DNA from: Undaria pinnatifida
Taxonomy: Eukaryota > Sar > Phaeophyceae > Laminariales > Alariaceae
Direction of reading: 5' to 3'
NCBI GenBank assembly: GCA_012845835.1
Contig: JABAKD010000019.1
Span: forward strand, 729,501-793,500
DNA length: 64,000 nucleotides
Part shown: positions 52,451 to 64,000 of the stretch, one piece after another
How the letters are laid out: each line of letters opens with the position of its first letter
Numbering within the stretch: position 1 is the first letter of the stretch
Notes under the pieces: model-generated
Told to the model about the DNA's origin: nothing
Databases searched by the model: none
The model's input: the letters and a program-made list of their open reading frames with translations, nothing else
Translations under genes and position numbers: made by a program

Positions 52451-53822
52451 CTGAAAACTGTTTTTTTCTGTAGTATATAATACGAGTTGGCACTTCGGTT
52501 CCATTCCAATCAACCTATTTCCTCAGTTCCGAAGCGTTGAGGAAAAATGGTTACTTACTGCCGAAAAATATGACTCTTCTTGATCATGGTCGAGAAAAAG
52601 ATCACGGTGGTATTGATTGGTGTATCAGCGGTCTATCCTATGTAGTAGGTACCTGGTGCGTGGAAGTGGTTGGTTATGTGTTGGTTGTCCTCATGAACAT
52701 GACGGTTATGATCCATCATCTTATATCAGGGAGTTCCATCTGTTGGTAAGGCATTCATGTATAAGGTGCAAGGGGACTGTTCGTGATATTAATTGGAGAT
52801 CGAGCTGGCAGGATACTCTATTTTTTTTAACAGGCAGAGAGAGTAGGTAGGTATGACGAATGCTGGCTTCCATAGTTCGTTGGAAAGAACACATGTCCGA
52901 ATCAAAGTGTCCTGTAATACCAACGTGTGTTGAGAGCTTGGTATGGACTACACAGAGCGGACTGGTTGGACAAAATGTGGCTTGACTCCGGAGTGGGGGA
53001 GTTTGACACCGAGTGGGGGAGTTATATCTCAGCTCATAATATTTAGGGTCATGAAAATAATCGTTGAAGGCGATGCTCTTACATTTTCTTTTCATTTGAG
53101 GATGGTATTTTGAGTTTGCATTAACTAGGTTCGAATTTGAGTTTGCATTAATCTAGGTTCGAATGGGCACTATCATGACAGTTGTCACGAGCAGGTAGTG
53201 AGGGATGTAGGATTCACCATGTACTCGTATCAATGTCGGAGAATCAAACTCGAGTCTGCGTTGATACTAATAGTTATAGTTATACTAACTTAATCTTGCC
53301 TGGGGCAATGTAGAAAACGGGAGTATCTATTTACCACCAAAAGTTTGCTTGATCGAAGGTTCGGAAGCATATTAATTTGGGGAACAGTATTGGTCGGTTT
53401 TTGAGTATTAGATGGGGAAATTTGATACCTGGTAGTTTCATCTTGGTTTTAGCCAAACAAATGGCTTGATTGAAGATTGGAGGTATACCGATTTGGGGAA
53501 CAATATTGTCTGGTTTTGAAGTTATTTCTGGCTTGATTTATGGAACAACGATCGAAAGCTTTTCTTTCTGGTTGTACACGGATTGATCCTACTGCACTCT
53601 TGATCGCCCATATTCTTATCAGCTATATCCGTTGCGATCACGGCGGTTCGATTCCGCTAGCTGCGGCGTTGGGTATCAATATTCGAGTTTTTGGAGCAGA
53701 GGCAGTATTGGTTTGAAATTGACATTGGATATTTGAGGCATATGTACCTTGCTTGAATAAGCAAGATTCCGTATGGTGCGCTTTGATTGAACGTTATCAT
53801 GACGTGCACACAGGCAGGGGCA
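52451..53822. other. Unique spacer between copies, no supported gene
   Basis: AT-richer than the flanks. A 20-bp motif GAGTTTGCATTAACTAGGTT is tandemly repeated (53,112 and 53,140) and GAGTGGGGGAGTTTGACACC/GAGTGGGGGAGTTATATC is repeated near 52,992. CGGCGGTTCGATTCCGCT at 53,641 is TPsiC-like, but no tRNA closes around it. Confidence 0.45.
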
Positions 53823-54031
53823 ATGTTGGTTTATGCCTTCGCACAAGTCTGATGTATGGTGTGTATGGCTGCATAGCATCTACGGAGATGGTAGAGTAGA
53901 ACAATTGATATGATTGACGGTCTCAATCTTCGACATGTTCGAGTTGAGCCCCCTTTGGCTCAGTGTATTTTGCTGCTCTTGTAGTTGTCTTCGGCTGTGC
54001 ATGTTCAGAGTGCCCTTCCTTCTTCGGCGGA
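53823..54031. repeat. Third, partial copy of the unit
   Basis: TGTTGGTTTATGCCTTCGCA through GTGCCCTTCCTTCTTCGGCG matches 51,310-51,521 and 62,862-63,070 with roughly a dozen differences and a 3-nt indel. It is cut off by the N gap, so its true length is unknown. Confidence 0.8.
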
Positions 54032-54531
54032 NNNNNNNNNNNNNNNNNNNNNNNNNNNNNNNNNNNNNNNNNNNNNNNNNNNNNNNNNNNNNNNNNNNNN
54101 NNNNNNNNNNNNNNNNNNNNNNNNNNNNNNNNNNNNNNNNNNNNNNNNNNNNNNNNNNNNNNNNNNNNNNNNNNNNNNNNNNNNNNNNNNNNNNNNNNNN
54201 NNNNNNNNNNNNNNNNNNNNNNNNNNNNNNNNNNNNNNNNNNNNNNNNNNNNNNNNNNNNNNNNNNNNNNNNNNNNNNNNNNNNNNNNNNNNNNNNNNNN
54301 NNNNNNNNNNNNNNNNNNNNNNNNNNNNNNNNNNNNNNNNNNNNNNNNNNNNNNNNNNNNNNNNNNNNNNNNNNNNNNNNNNNNNNNNNNNNNNNNNNNN
54401 NNNNNNNNNNNNNNNNNNNNNNNNNNNNNNNNNNNNNNNNNNNNNNNNNNNNNNNNNNNNNNNNNNNNNNNNNNNNNNNNNNNNNNNNNNNNNNNNNNNN
54501 NNNNNNNNNNNNNNNNNNNNNNNNNNNNNNN
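54032..54531. other. Assembly gap (500 N)
   Basis: Exactly 500 N. A round number suggests a placeholder of unknown true size. Apparent reading frames through it are meaningless. Confidence 0.98.
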
Positions 54532-55074
54532 TGGTGGGTTTTGATTTCTTCGTCCGGCAGGATTATGGTCTAATGTTCCTTTTTGTGGGCCTTTTAGCAC
54601 GAAGGCATAAATCGGGCATAAACTAGACTGATACTAAGTAGTTTGAAGCATAATAAAAAATGTGAATAGCACAGGCAAAACACCCGAAAAACAGCATGAT
54701 GATGATCGGTGCCATGGTGGCGGGCGACGCGTCGAAAGCCTCTCGTATTACTCTTCAGTTTTTTTTGCGTAAATTCGCCTTGCGAAGCGCCTGCCATATT
54801 GGTGGCCATGCACATACATGCTGGAAATTGGATGAGCACTCATATCAGCAGCAGGCCGATACTGTGCCCTGATAAGTACTATTATTAGTAATATTGGTTT
54901 GAGCAATGTTTTCGAGTTCGAGGATAAAAAAAGCCAAAAAAGACGGGCATATACGAGCATAAAGTAGCATAATTTCCGGCAAAAAATGGGATCTGCTGAG
55001 CATAATAGCGTAAATACCGGCACAAACGGGCATTATACTATCGAAAAAAAACTGTCTAAGAAGTTGCAGGCGAT

Positions 55075-55140
55075 ATCACGCAGTTTGCAAAGATGAGTAT
55101 CGACCTTTAAATGGATCGAACTCACAGCTAACGTGTTCAA
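55075..55140 (+). repeat. R1 terminal block (copy 2 of unit)
   Basis: CACGCAGTTTGCAAAGATGA, GTATCGACC and CTCACAGCTAACGTG; equivalent of 43,495. Confidence 0.6.
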
Positions 55141-55993
55141 AATAACTTACGTACTTTTTGTTGTGCTCGGCGCAGGAGAAGATATCATGCCGAACATTCG
55201 CCAACTCTAAAAGCCGGTAACTAGTGTCGGATCTCCACCGAGGCGCTGCAGGCTCGGCCGGTTCCATCCCCCGTCGGTGGGGCCGGTTCCATCCCCCGGC
55301 AAGAGACGGTTCTTTGCCAGCCACGAAGGCTTTTTTATATATTTCGTTGCATCAACGCATCGAGAGAAAGAGACGGTTATTTAGCAGCCTGGAAGGCGAA
55401 AGTCATTATAGTTTTCCCGAATGAGCACTTGCATGGAACGAACACACGAACCCCCCGGGCACTGATAGTTACATCACAAGAGAATGAAGGAGCGGTTGTT
55501 GCACACGTGCATGAAGGCGCCCGGAACGCAACCAACAACTCAAGGGGGAGATCGAAGGGCTAAGCAACGAACGCAACATTTTCAAGGAGTTTGGATTGAA
55601 CTATCTGCCCTTTGCCTTCATTTCGTGTGTTCAGGGGGGGGCGAGCGAGTACGGGGTGGGGCGGCTGTGTTCTCGTCCCGCCTTGGCGAGGTCGGGATGC
55701 ACGGCGATGATCGCAAGAAAGTAGCATCGATACGAAAACACAGGTATCGATACACCAGGTATCGATCAACGGAGTGTAGGTTTGCTAATCACACGGAAAT
55801 GTAATGGACGTTTGTGTATCATATATAATCGCTTGGATAGCCCAGGTTCGATCTAGATCCCCACCCATTTTTTCTTCTGGGCATTTGCGGCTGGCACGAG
55901 GCGCGTTGTTATGGATCGGGACACTTTGCTCACACCGTTCAGCATGTTTTACAATGTTCGTAGAGTCCGAGCCCGGACGCCCTGACCCCACGT

Positions 55994-56051
55994 TGTCTGG
56001 CTAGTTTTCTTATCTTCGATGTAGTAAAGGACAGAGAGAGGGGATGAAGCA

Positions 56052-56082
<31 letters not shown>

Positions 56083-56498
56083 CCCTTCGCCCAAGGGAAA
56101 AATCGAATAGAAACGCCTACGGATATATACCCAACCCTCTACAGCTTTAGTAACCGTCGTGCTGTCACGATCTGACCTAACACCCTCCCTGGCTCTTTAC
56201 ATCAAGTGACAAGACCGAATGGGCATTCATTATAACACGCAAGGACTTAAGAACACAGCCAGAGACAGTCCGGCAGGAGGAAACCCGGCCGCCGGGTCAA
56301 AATCCCCCGTATACCTCACATAACCCAAACCATTGTGATTGTAACAATGGCCGCATTCAAAACAATGACCATGGCCAGAGATAAAAATGCCAAGTAGCGC
56401 CCTACTCGCCCGTGCCCCCTCAAAGTAGCGTGGCGTCGCGACGTTACAAGTTATCCCTCGCATGACTAACGCATGGTATTCATCGAATAATGTTCACA
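55994..56498 (-). repeat. Candidate 3' LTR, copy 2
   Basis: Starts TGTGAACATTATTCG immediately after the RNase H stop at 56,503, as in copy 1. The outer end is equally tentative. Confidence 0.38.
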
Positions 56499-56502
56499 TT
56501 TC

Positions 56503-57347
56503 TTACTCATCCTCCAACCGTAGGTTCAACAAAAACTTACGGTGATATTTGAAAGGGGTCGCAGCAAGGGATTTCGTCGAGATATCCACGTGCTGCTCTT
56601 CCAAAGCTACAAATTCAATGGCGATCTTCTTCGTACGAAGTAGCTCTCTAACCAAATTGGAACGCGCCTCTATTCCTTGCTCCGAGCAGAACTAAGGGGC
56701 TTCTCAGCCAACGCTATAGCCCCCTGATTATCCTCAAAAGCCCGGACACACGATCCGCTTAGCTCAGGACAAATAAACGATAACACTGCGCCCGTAAACA
56801 AAGCCTCCTTCACCCTTTCACCCAGGGCTACGTACTCTGACTACGCTGTAGAAAACGTATCGCACCTCTGCGTGCTACTTACCTAACTAACGGCAGTACC
56901 CTCCAACGGAAGTACTGTCCCAGACACCGAGCGCCTGTCATTAGATTTATCGGCGTACTCGGCATCGCCATACGCAGTCAAATCCAATCTCGAACCCCTC
57001 ACAAAAGTCAATCACATACCCCTTGTTCCGTGAAGGTATGCTACGATCTTCAGAATTTCTGTCCGGTGCCTGTCGATGGGAATGTGAAAATGGCGCGCCA
57101 CAGCACGCACCGCGTTCGAGATGTCTGGCCGTGCCATGGTCGATGACCGCATCAGACTGCCCACGACCTCCCTGTACGGCCAGTCTCCGTTTGGTTCGCC
57201 CTTCTCTCCTGGACCTGGCTCAACGCCAGGGGTCGCGGGGATGTCAGAAGACGAGTTCACACAAAAACTAGTCAGCATGCTTTCAACTGAAGCACCTTCT
57301 GCGTGATCTATAACGTGCCCAATTTCCAGTTGCGTTTGAAAGCACAA
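56503..57347 (-). pseudogene. copia RT C-terminus and RNase H, copy 2
   Basis: YREVVGSLMRSSTMARPDI followed by GDAEYADKSNDRRSVSG. It shares with copy 1 the two TAG stops in the VSW and STAE motifs and the frameshift after LGEFTW. Confidence 0.75.
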
Positions 57348-58199
57348 TTAGTTTACCAAGTCAATTCGCCGAGGTTATTCGTGGTGCCTTTCGTATTTAA
57401 CGCGGCATGGAAGTCTCTGCATGCCTCATCCAATCCTTTAACTACAATGTCATCTACATGAACGGCCATAATCAGTTATATCTTGCCATACACAACCATG
57501 CGAAAAACACAAGGATCATTCCTACACTGCTTCATGCCGACTTTATCACGGTCTCTACCAGTAGTCCGGCCTGCTGCCGTCCGCTCTTCTTTAGACCATA
57601 TAGTGATCTGTTGAGGCGAACAACATTTCCTGACATGTCATCACACCCATCGGGTAGTTTCATGTATATTCCGGCGTCGAGTTTCGCGCGAACAGAAGCT
57701 TGTGCAACGTCTAAATGATAACTCTTCAGACCGTGTTCATTTGCAATAAGCGGCCAGAAATTTAACTGACGCTAACGATGGAGTTGGTGCGAACGTTTAA
57801 AACGTTGCAATCTACGTCTTGCACCTGGCCTCAAACCCTTAGCAACAAGTATAGCTTTGATCTTCACTATCAAGCCATCATCGTCAGCCTTTTATGCAAA
57901 CACCCACTTCGCATGTACAGGTTCCGCCCTCGCGGCGGTGTCACGGCTTTGTATGTACCGGTCGTTTTGTGACCATCCAACTCAATTTCCATGCCCTCAC
58001 GCCACGCCTCTTTGTATTGGGAACGCTCTACATCTGCTACGGACTGCGGGGGCAGTTCTACATCTTTCGGGAATCCACTCGTCATGCACGCGCTCAACTC
58101 CTCTTTGTTTTCTTCTACAGCAGGTCCTCCAGCCATCGTGGTCATTGCGTCCTCCGTCGTCCAGGATGTGCTCTCAAGGATACTCTCATCTCCGTCCAC
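57348..58199 (-). pseudogene. copia RT N-terminus and core, copy 2
   Basis: QYKEAWREGMEIELDGHKTT at the start of the domain and AVHVDDIVV at 57,440-57,463. Frame breaks after PRGRN and in KWVFA-stop-KADDEG are shared with copy 1. Confidence 0.72.
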
Positions 58200-58839
58200 T
58201 TTTGCACTTCCGCAGACCGCGTCCTCGTCCTAACGCTGTATCCCAAGCTGACGTCGATCGGATTTGCCCTTCAGGCGTTGGCTCTGACCCCCTTACTGTG
58301 GGGGGAAGCCATCCCCAGCTTCTGAGCTCGTGTGCTACCCTCCCCGACAAGACCGCGGGGTGGTCTTCGCCGTTCCCTTGGTCGGTGCCGGAGGCTGCTG
58401 ATGCGCCTGGGTCGCTTTAGGCCCTCCATGCTGGGACCGAGAAGGCGTCCACCACGCCACCTTGAGAAAAAGCCATCGCCTCGACTGTTTCGTCGCCAGC
58501 ACCACCGGCGGCAGGTGCCTCCTGTGAGCGCCCCTGCAAAAACGAGCGCAGAGCAAGCTCCCACGTCACGTAGAGGTCGTTGAGGCGATCCAGACCACCG
58601 TCCTGCTCGTCTACCACTCCCCCCCACCCCGATCGGACGTGTTCTCGTCGTCGGCCTCGGACCCCCCCTCTTCCTGAAACAGGGATTCATGTATGGGCAG
58701 GTACAGGTGGTGCAGGGGACACGCGTTGCCAGGTGACGTTTCGCGTGATACGCAGAGTACGGTGTTTGGTCAGCACTCGTACGGCGTCTCCAGGGTGGTT
58801 GGGCGCAGGGCTCAGGCATAAACACTCCTGTGCTTTCAC

Positions 58840-59091
58840 CTAGGACTTGCTTTCCCTCTTCACCTTGCGGTAGCCAGGTTCGAGGAAAGGTCGAAGCACC
58901 ACCCGGGGGGGGGTACCGTACCACATCTCATACATCGACATCTTTGCTGGGCTAGCAGACGTTGCTGTGCGGTTCAAAGCATCGCACGCCCAGTGCGATG
59001 CTTCAGCCCACAACGATTCTGTTGCCGGCAATTGCGCTCCGGAAAAAAGGCTCACGAGCCTGGATTCAACCCGCCAACGCGGCCGTCCCAC
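58840..59091 (-). pseudogene. copia integrase C-terminal segment, better preserved copy
   Basis: LWAEASHWACDALNRTATSA, YEMWYGTPPRVVLRPFLEPG and YRKVKRESKS match the copia segment LWxEAxxTAxYxxNRxPxxxxxxxTPYExWxGxxPxxxxLRxFG. The frame is intact here but shifted in copy 1. Confidence 0.75.
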
Positions 59092-59112
59092 TCAAACCTT
59101 GCGTGCGCTCGG

Positions 59113-59725
59113 CTACCGCATTGAATTGGGGATTGTCGGCCGCGGTGAATTCCTTCTTGATGCATCGCGGTCTGCATTGGTCCCCAAACTCCCCACGCGA
59201 AGCTCACCGCCCCCGTCGAATCGGGAGATCACCACCTGTGAAGGGACACCGTGTGCACGAGTATCCGCTAGGAACTGCTGGAACGTTTCCGCGGCGTTCG
59301 ATTTGTGTCGAATAAAATACACCCACGTAGTCCGTGAAAAATAGTCGCGCACGATGAGAGTATACCGCTTCCCCACGTGAGACTCTACCACCTTAGGCCC
59401 AATCAAATCCACAACAACCCTCTCGAGCTTCTTACCTGCTCGTGTGTGTTGACTGCGTGATACCTTGGCGGAGATCCTTTTCCATGTAGCACCGCTTGCA
59501 CTCCAGCAGCTTTCCTTCGAGGACGATCCCTTGCTGCTCCGCGGTCTTGCGGAGTAGTACCTCGTGGTAGTGTCCAGCCGCGCAATGATATTCGTTTACG
59601 TCAACCACGGTCTTGTTGGGCAGTTTTCCCGGGGCGAGTATAGTACAGGCACTTCCCCTAGTGCTGCAATTGACCCGGTAGCCGCGAAGGCTTTGCAGGT
59701 TCCGGGTCAACGGAGACACGATCAA
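59113..59725 (-). pseudogene. copia integrase zinc domain and core, copy 2
   Basis: HHCC domain (YHCAAGHYHE, LLECKRCYMEK) and core (VVDLIGPKVVESH, VISRFDGGGE) as in copy 1. The frameshift after GGGE is shared. Confidence 0.78.
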
Positions 59726-60171
59726 AGGCTGAGAATTCAGCTTGACTTCTGTAGAACCCCCGTGTGGTGCCCTTCGAAATTGTCGCCGTTTATGACGAGA
59801 GTAGGCAGGGTAAATAGATTGTAGCTGGGGTGTGGCACGTGCGCAACATCAGGCAGCAATACTTGAACAGGGCTGTTTCCGGACCCATAGGCAAAGCTAA
59901 TATCACCCTACCCTTCGAACGTGCGGGTTGAGCCATCGGCGATGCGCGGTTATAAGTTGCCATATTCATAGTTGGTTATGCAATTTGCTGAGGGCGTCAT
60001 GTACGTAGACACCCCACGATTGCAAAGCCAGGCCTCATCCCCTATGTGCCAAGCCGTCTCCCCTTCCCCCTTTCTGCCCAAAACATCGTTGCACTCGCCT
60101 GCCTCTCCGGCCTTCAAAGCTGAAGCCTCGACCGTATCATAAGGATGATCGTCGTCCGACACCGCCAGCAC
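59726..60171 (-). pseudogene. copia protease, copy 2, active site destroyed
   Basis: DEAWLCNRGVSTYMTPSAN: the same Asn-Arg-Gly in place of Asp-Ser/Thr-Gly as copy 1. The frame is lost in the second half. Confidence 0.72.
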
Positions 60172-61600
60172 AGCTTCCCCTTTTCAAGAGGGGCAGACAT
60201 CAGTAGCGTGCCCCCGTCCGTGCATGGCTCCTCCGTGCAGTCGACCCTCCAGTGACCCTTCTTGCTACACGTGTAGTATCTCACCTCGGAGGTACTACCT
60301 TCGGCGGCTTTGGCGCTGTTGCCATCACCGCCGGCAAATACGGCGGAGCCATCACCGTCCTCGTTGGTGCCTTTACCGCCTCGTCCTTGCTGTCCCCGGC
60401 GTCTTCCTTTTTCCTTGCCGCGGCCTCCACCTTTTCCGTGGGCACCGCCACCGCCGACGTTTCTGCGGCAACCACGGCCGCCGCCGGCGAACGTAGCATG
60501 GATGACATGGCGAGCGTTGGACCAATTTTTCGAGTATCCAGAAAGTTGGTGGTGCCGTTCTCGTACAGCTTTCATGATGCCATCGCGGCCAACACTGTCA
60601 CGAGATGCAAGGTTCCTCGCGTCCGCCTCGTACTCAGCAGACAGAGCGTCGTATAAAGTTGTGTACATCGTGTGGTCGTCGACGGTCAGTCCTGCTGTAC
60701 ACATTTCTGCGGCAAGATCATCAACCCTACCGATCTCCTCAAGAGGGTTTCTCCTTGGCGCTATCTCAAAACTATTAAGGCGCCGGGAGAGGTTGGATTT
60801 GGCCCCCCGTTTGAGGCCCGTATCACGCTAGGAGAGCGTCCCACGCTTCCCGCGGCGAGATTCACCGGTGTAAAATTATCTTTGTCGCTCTTGCTCTTGA
60901 GAGCTGTCGACAGGAAATTCCACGCCAGTGCATGTACGTGCACACTTTACTGACTGTACTCCCTGTCGACAAGTACTGTCTTCTCGGTATCCAACTCCCC
61001 TACGGGAATGTATTGGGGCATATCCGACACAAAAGCAGATAGGAAACCTACTTCTTTCGCGTACTTCCTGGCGTCGCTGGTCCAGGCAGAAAACTCGGGC
61101 TTCTTCCCCCTTAATGATGGAACAACGGTGTTTTTGAGAGCAAGCCTAGATACAGACAGATCACATCCAAATTCCAACTCACCGCCGGGGTACGCACCCC
61201 ATTGTCCACCCCCCCTTTGCTGGTATGGCTGACCCCTGACTGGGGCAACCTCGACAGGAACAGCAGCTCCTCTGCGTCCCGTCAGCCCAAAATCACGCGA
61301 GTAGTTTTTAAGCAAAATTGTTTCTATTGTTGCTGTCGAATCTCCTAGCGCTCCGCCTCCAGCAGCAAAGACAAACGTTTCTCATACAGAAGTGGGCTCA
61401 GCCCCTCGTGGGTTCCCCCTTACAGCAGCGCTGCCCGCAGCGCTGCTGGATTTCGATGGGCCGTTATTCCTCATGAGCTCGGTCATCATCTCCCTCAAGC
61501 CTTGCATTATCGATGCTTGCTTCTCCTACATCATCAGTTAAAGCTCGCTCCTCAGGTGCTGAAACTCTTTTTTGGGAGCCTTTCTCTTGTGACGACATCG
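60114..61600 (-). pseudogene. copia gag, copy 2, broken
   Basis: Pieces match copy 1: FSAWTSDARKYAKEVGFLSA (60,947-61,315), DDHTMYTTLYDALSAEYEAD, Gly/Arg-rich linker and YYTCSKKGHWRVDC (60,114-60,704). Stops between pieces are shared. Confidence 0.7.
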
Positions 61601-61624
61601 TTGGCCCCAGGTACCACAGCTCTA

Positions 61625-64000
61625 GCGTTCAAGACACTCGGATTGGGAAAAACAAAGCTTTGGCTCACCAGACATCAACGTATTGTCATACCTGGTACAA
61701 GTCATGTGTCCATTTAAGGCCACGGGGAGACCCAAGCGTCCCCTGGTCCCCGGTTTTCCGGTAACTCTAATATCTAGGTGTTTTATCGGAACAGCAAAAC
61801 ACATGGCTAGGTTAACACGCTGCGTTTAGAACTTCATCTGGTTCGTGGAGCACAGAACCGAAAACCCATGAAAAAAGATCTTAATCCACAGATGCTGTGT
61901 GTCTCTTCAGGTCGGTGTTCCTCTGGTTCTCAGCACAGGTCCACACCTCGACTTTGAGGCACTGCAGTGGTCAATATTTGGGGTACACAAACGAGACTAA
62001 AAAAGACCCCCAACAGAACGCATGCACTTTACTAGCCGGCAGCTACAGCTCCCCACAAACAACCACGCACCGGGAAATTGAGAGACGCTCCTGGTGGGGT
62101 GCATGACGACGTCGAGTGCGTCAGAAAGCAGTCGCAGGCAGCCAGAAGCGACTCACGAGATGTTTTCGTGAGTTCGAACTTGCGAGCAACAACACCAAAA
62201 GCTACCGAAATCGCTGAAATATTTCAATTTACGCGCGGGAGCCTATTAATAATGTAATGGGTACGTCACCGATGAAAAAACGGTTTTCACCAAAAGCTTG
62301 CTGCTCACCAGGCGGATGATATAACTGGCTGTAATATGTCGGGTTTAAGGGCTTAGGACAAAAGTATAGAGGGACACTAATATAGGGTTGGCTAGTTATG
62401 GAGTCCAAAAAAGGGCTAAGAGCACCTGAAAAGCTCTGCATTATTGGATCTTTGCTGCATTTTTTCTAAATATTCGAAATATGGATGTTGTTTGCAGATA
62501 CCATACTCTATTTTCAAGTGGCCGTATATGTGCGCGAAATGCCTCCATACGAGCTCCTACTTGAAACACTTAACTCAATCGGATTCGCAATCCAGCTCTA
62601 GCCGGCGTGTACTTCCGTTCCCGCGGTACCGACAGCGCGGGCTGAGCTTACCGGTGGTCCCCATTGCCACTCCACCAGCGTAAGCTGCCGTTGTATACAG
62701 AAGCGTGGGTATATGTCGACCCGACCTGAACCCTGGGTATCAGGTGCAGTGGAGATAGCCACCCGGAACGTTGTCATTGCGAGTACTTGCGCAAGCTCAC
62801 CCGCTAACAAAATCCCCGGCCATGAGAAAACAGTCTTCCGCCGGACTTGGTACAGTTGCGGTGTTGGTTTATGCCTGCGCACAAGTCTGATGTATGATGT
62901 GTATGACTGCATAGCATCTACGGAGATGGTAGAGTAGAACAATTAATATGATTGGCGGTCCCAATCGTCGATATGCTCGAGTTGAGCCCCGTTTGGCTCA
63001 GTGTATTATTACTGCTCTTGTAGTTGGCTTCGGGTGTGCATGTTCAGAGTGCCCTTCCTTCTTCGGCGGAGATAACGGTAATATACATACTTGTGCCTTT
63101 TTTACGACTGCTTCCGAGGGGCCATCGACGGCTCCCACCTTGACATGATCCCCCGCATGAGGACCTAGGCAACCCCGTGTACGAGGTACTCCAATACACT
63201 AGCGGGGTGACGTCACCAGAGATCGTACCGCGGGCAAGCCGACCCTGAGGATGGGTTTTCCCATCACATTGGAACCGTACTCGGGGAAGTGAACGCGCTG
63301 GACCGGGGCTGACTCAAAACGCTTTTTTCCCGGGATGCTTCAGGAGCAAGTTCCGTCACCGAACTCCACCCTACACGACAGTGACGGAGCCCGCACGTAC
63401 ACCAGCAGCAACAGAGAGCAAGACCATCGAAACGCAGCCTAAGACAACCAGATACAGGAAGAGGCGGAGCAGTCAGGGATGGACAGCGTGAGCAAGAAGA
63501 GCCACGGTCCTTCACCTGCTAGCCAGACCTCAGGATTTGTACATGCTTGCGTTGTGCGAGCGATTTCGGGGCTGATTTTTGAGCTGCAGTTGCGAACAAT
63601 TCTGCGCGACGATGATTGGGAAAGCGGGGATGGCAGTGGAAGGACAGCCAGCGGAGCTCATGGGAATGAGGGCGGAGCAACAGCATGCATGCGCACAGCA
63701 GGGGACGTGGGTAAGGTCAGGGGAGGAAGCGAGCAGGACAAAGCAAGGGAGGAGGGGACCGCCCCTTCTGCACCAGCACGAGCTTCGGCTCACAAAAGGC
63801 GCGTATTCGTTTCTATTGATTTTCGTGTCGTTCCATATTTCTCTCTGAAGTTGATTGATGTGCTGTTGTTTTTGTGTGCGTATCAGGTGGCACGTACAGT
63901 TCAGTAGAGTCGTTAGTACCTGAAGAGTTCAAGTCGATTTTTTGTTTGTGTGATACGATAGGATATGTGATGCTTGATTGCCTGATGATATGGTCAGTGC
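61625..64000. other. Right arm of copy 2, no supported gene
   Basis: Equivalent of 50,071-52,450. The plus-strand frame at 63,479 is 142 codons here because the copy-1 stop TAG is TTG. Confidence 0.45.

Larger units (their letters stand above)
55994..61624 (-). mobile_element. Degenerate Ty1/copia-type LTR retrotransposon, copy 2
   Basis: Same order, breaks and 3' LTR candidate as the element at 44,426. Domain positions on the minus strand: gag N-terminus 60,761-61,600 (main piece 60,947-61,315), gag C-terminus 60,114-60,704, protease 59,726-60,171, integrase zinc domain 59,432-59,725, integrase core 59,113-59,430, integrase C-terminus 58,840-59,091, RT N-terminus 57,870-58,199, RT VDD at 57,449-57,457, RT C-terminus 57,012-57,347, RNase H 56,503-57,011. 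Confidence 0.8.
54532..64000. repeat. Duplicated unit, copy 2 (continues past window)
   Basis: Collinear with 42,954-52,450 and about 1-2% different by eye. Base differences are scattered single substitutions and small indels. The last bases match copy 1 at 52,430-52,450, so the unit extends beyond this window. Confidence 0.85.

Noticed and set aside
53630-53680. tRNA with GGCGGTTCGATTCCGCT arm
   Set aside because: No acceptor or D arm could be paired around it.
53914-54626. Frames of 190-225 codons across 54 kb
   Set aside because: They run through 500 N and have no sequence content.
58271-58924. 217-codon minus-strand frame in copy 2, longest in that element
   Set aside because: It is in the wrong frame relative to the copia integrase C-terminus/RT linker visible at 46,880-47,284 in copy 1; no conserved motif is read in it.

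Overview
This is a gene-poor, repeat-rich stretch of a eukaryotic nuclear genome. Spliceosomal signals (several GTGAGT/GTAAGT donors and CAG acceptors), long introns, interstitial TTAGGG-like tracts, a decayed Ty1/copia retrotransposon and many minisatellites all point that way. No rRNA gene, intact tRNA gene, bacterial operon or CRISPR array is visible. Composition, intron style and repeat load fit a brown alga or related stramenopile, but this is a low-confidence guess because no conserved host protein is recognisable. Almost every open reading frame of 60-200 codons here is noise or a repeat artefact.

Layout. (1) 1-32 kb is a mosaic of short dispersed non-autonomous repeats and simple-sequence arrays. 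By eye I separate: R1, a G-rich foldback family ending in a conserved block containing CAGCTTGCAAAGATGAGT; R2, a family of about 250 bp with the core GAGCCCCGTCATTCAG, sometimes carrying TTAGGG-like tracts; R3, elements bounded at both ends by the palindrome GTCACTCGCGCGAGTGAC; a MITE with about 20-bp terminal inverted repeats (two copies); a tRNA-like SINE (two copies plus a fragment); arrays built on GATAGGTATCGAT; GACCC/GGGTC arrays; and TGATG-type minisatellites, three of which abut the same short unique module. One isolated candidate exon lies at 27.4 kb.

(2) 32.9-39.85 kb holds the only convincing host gene. A signal-peptide exon, a 1.2-kb acidic and Gly-rich exon, and five short exons join in one consistent frame into a predicted secreted protein of about 632 residues of unknown function. 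The locus shows tandem duplication of a micro-exon with its intron, and a second duplicated exon fragment.

(3) 39.9-42.5 kb is degenerate repeats and a roughly 25-bp minisatellite.

(4) 42.95-52.45 kb and 54.53-64.0 kb are two nearly identical direct copies, offset by about 11.55-11.58 kb and separated by a 500-N gap. Each carries the same dead, minus-strand copia element (gag, protease, integrase, reverse transcriptase, RNase H, 3' LTR). The copies share stop codons, frameshifts and a destroyed protease active site, so the element died before the region was duplicated, or before the assembly placed two haplotypes in tandem. A third fragment of the unit (53,823-54,031) sits at the edge of the gap.
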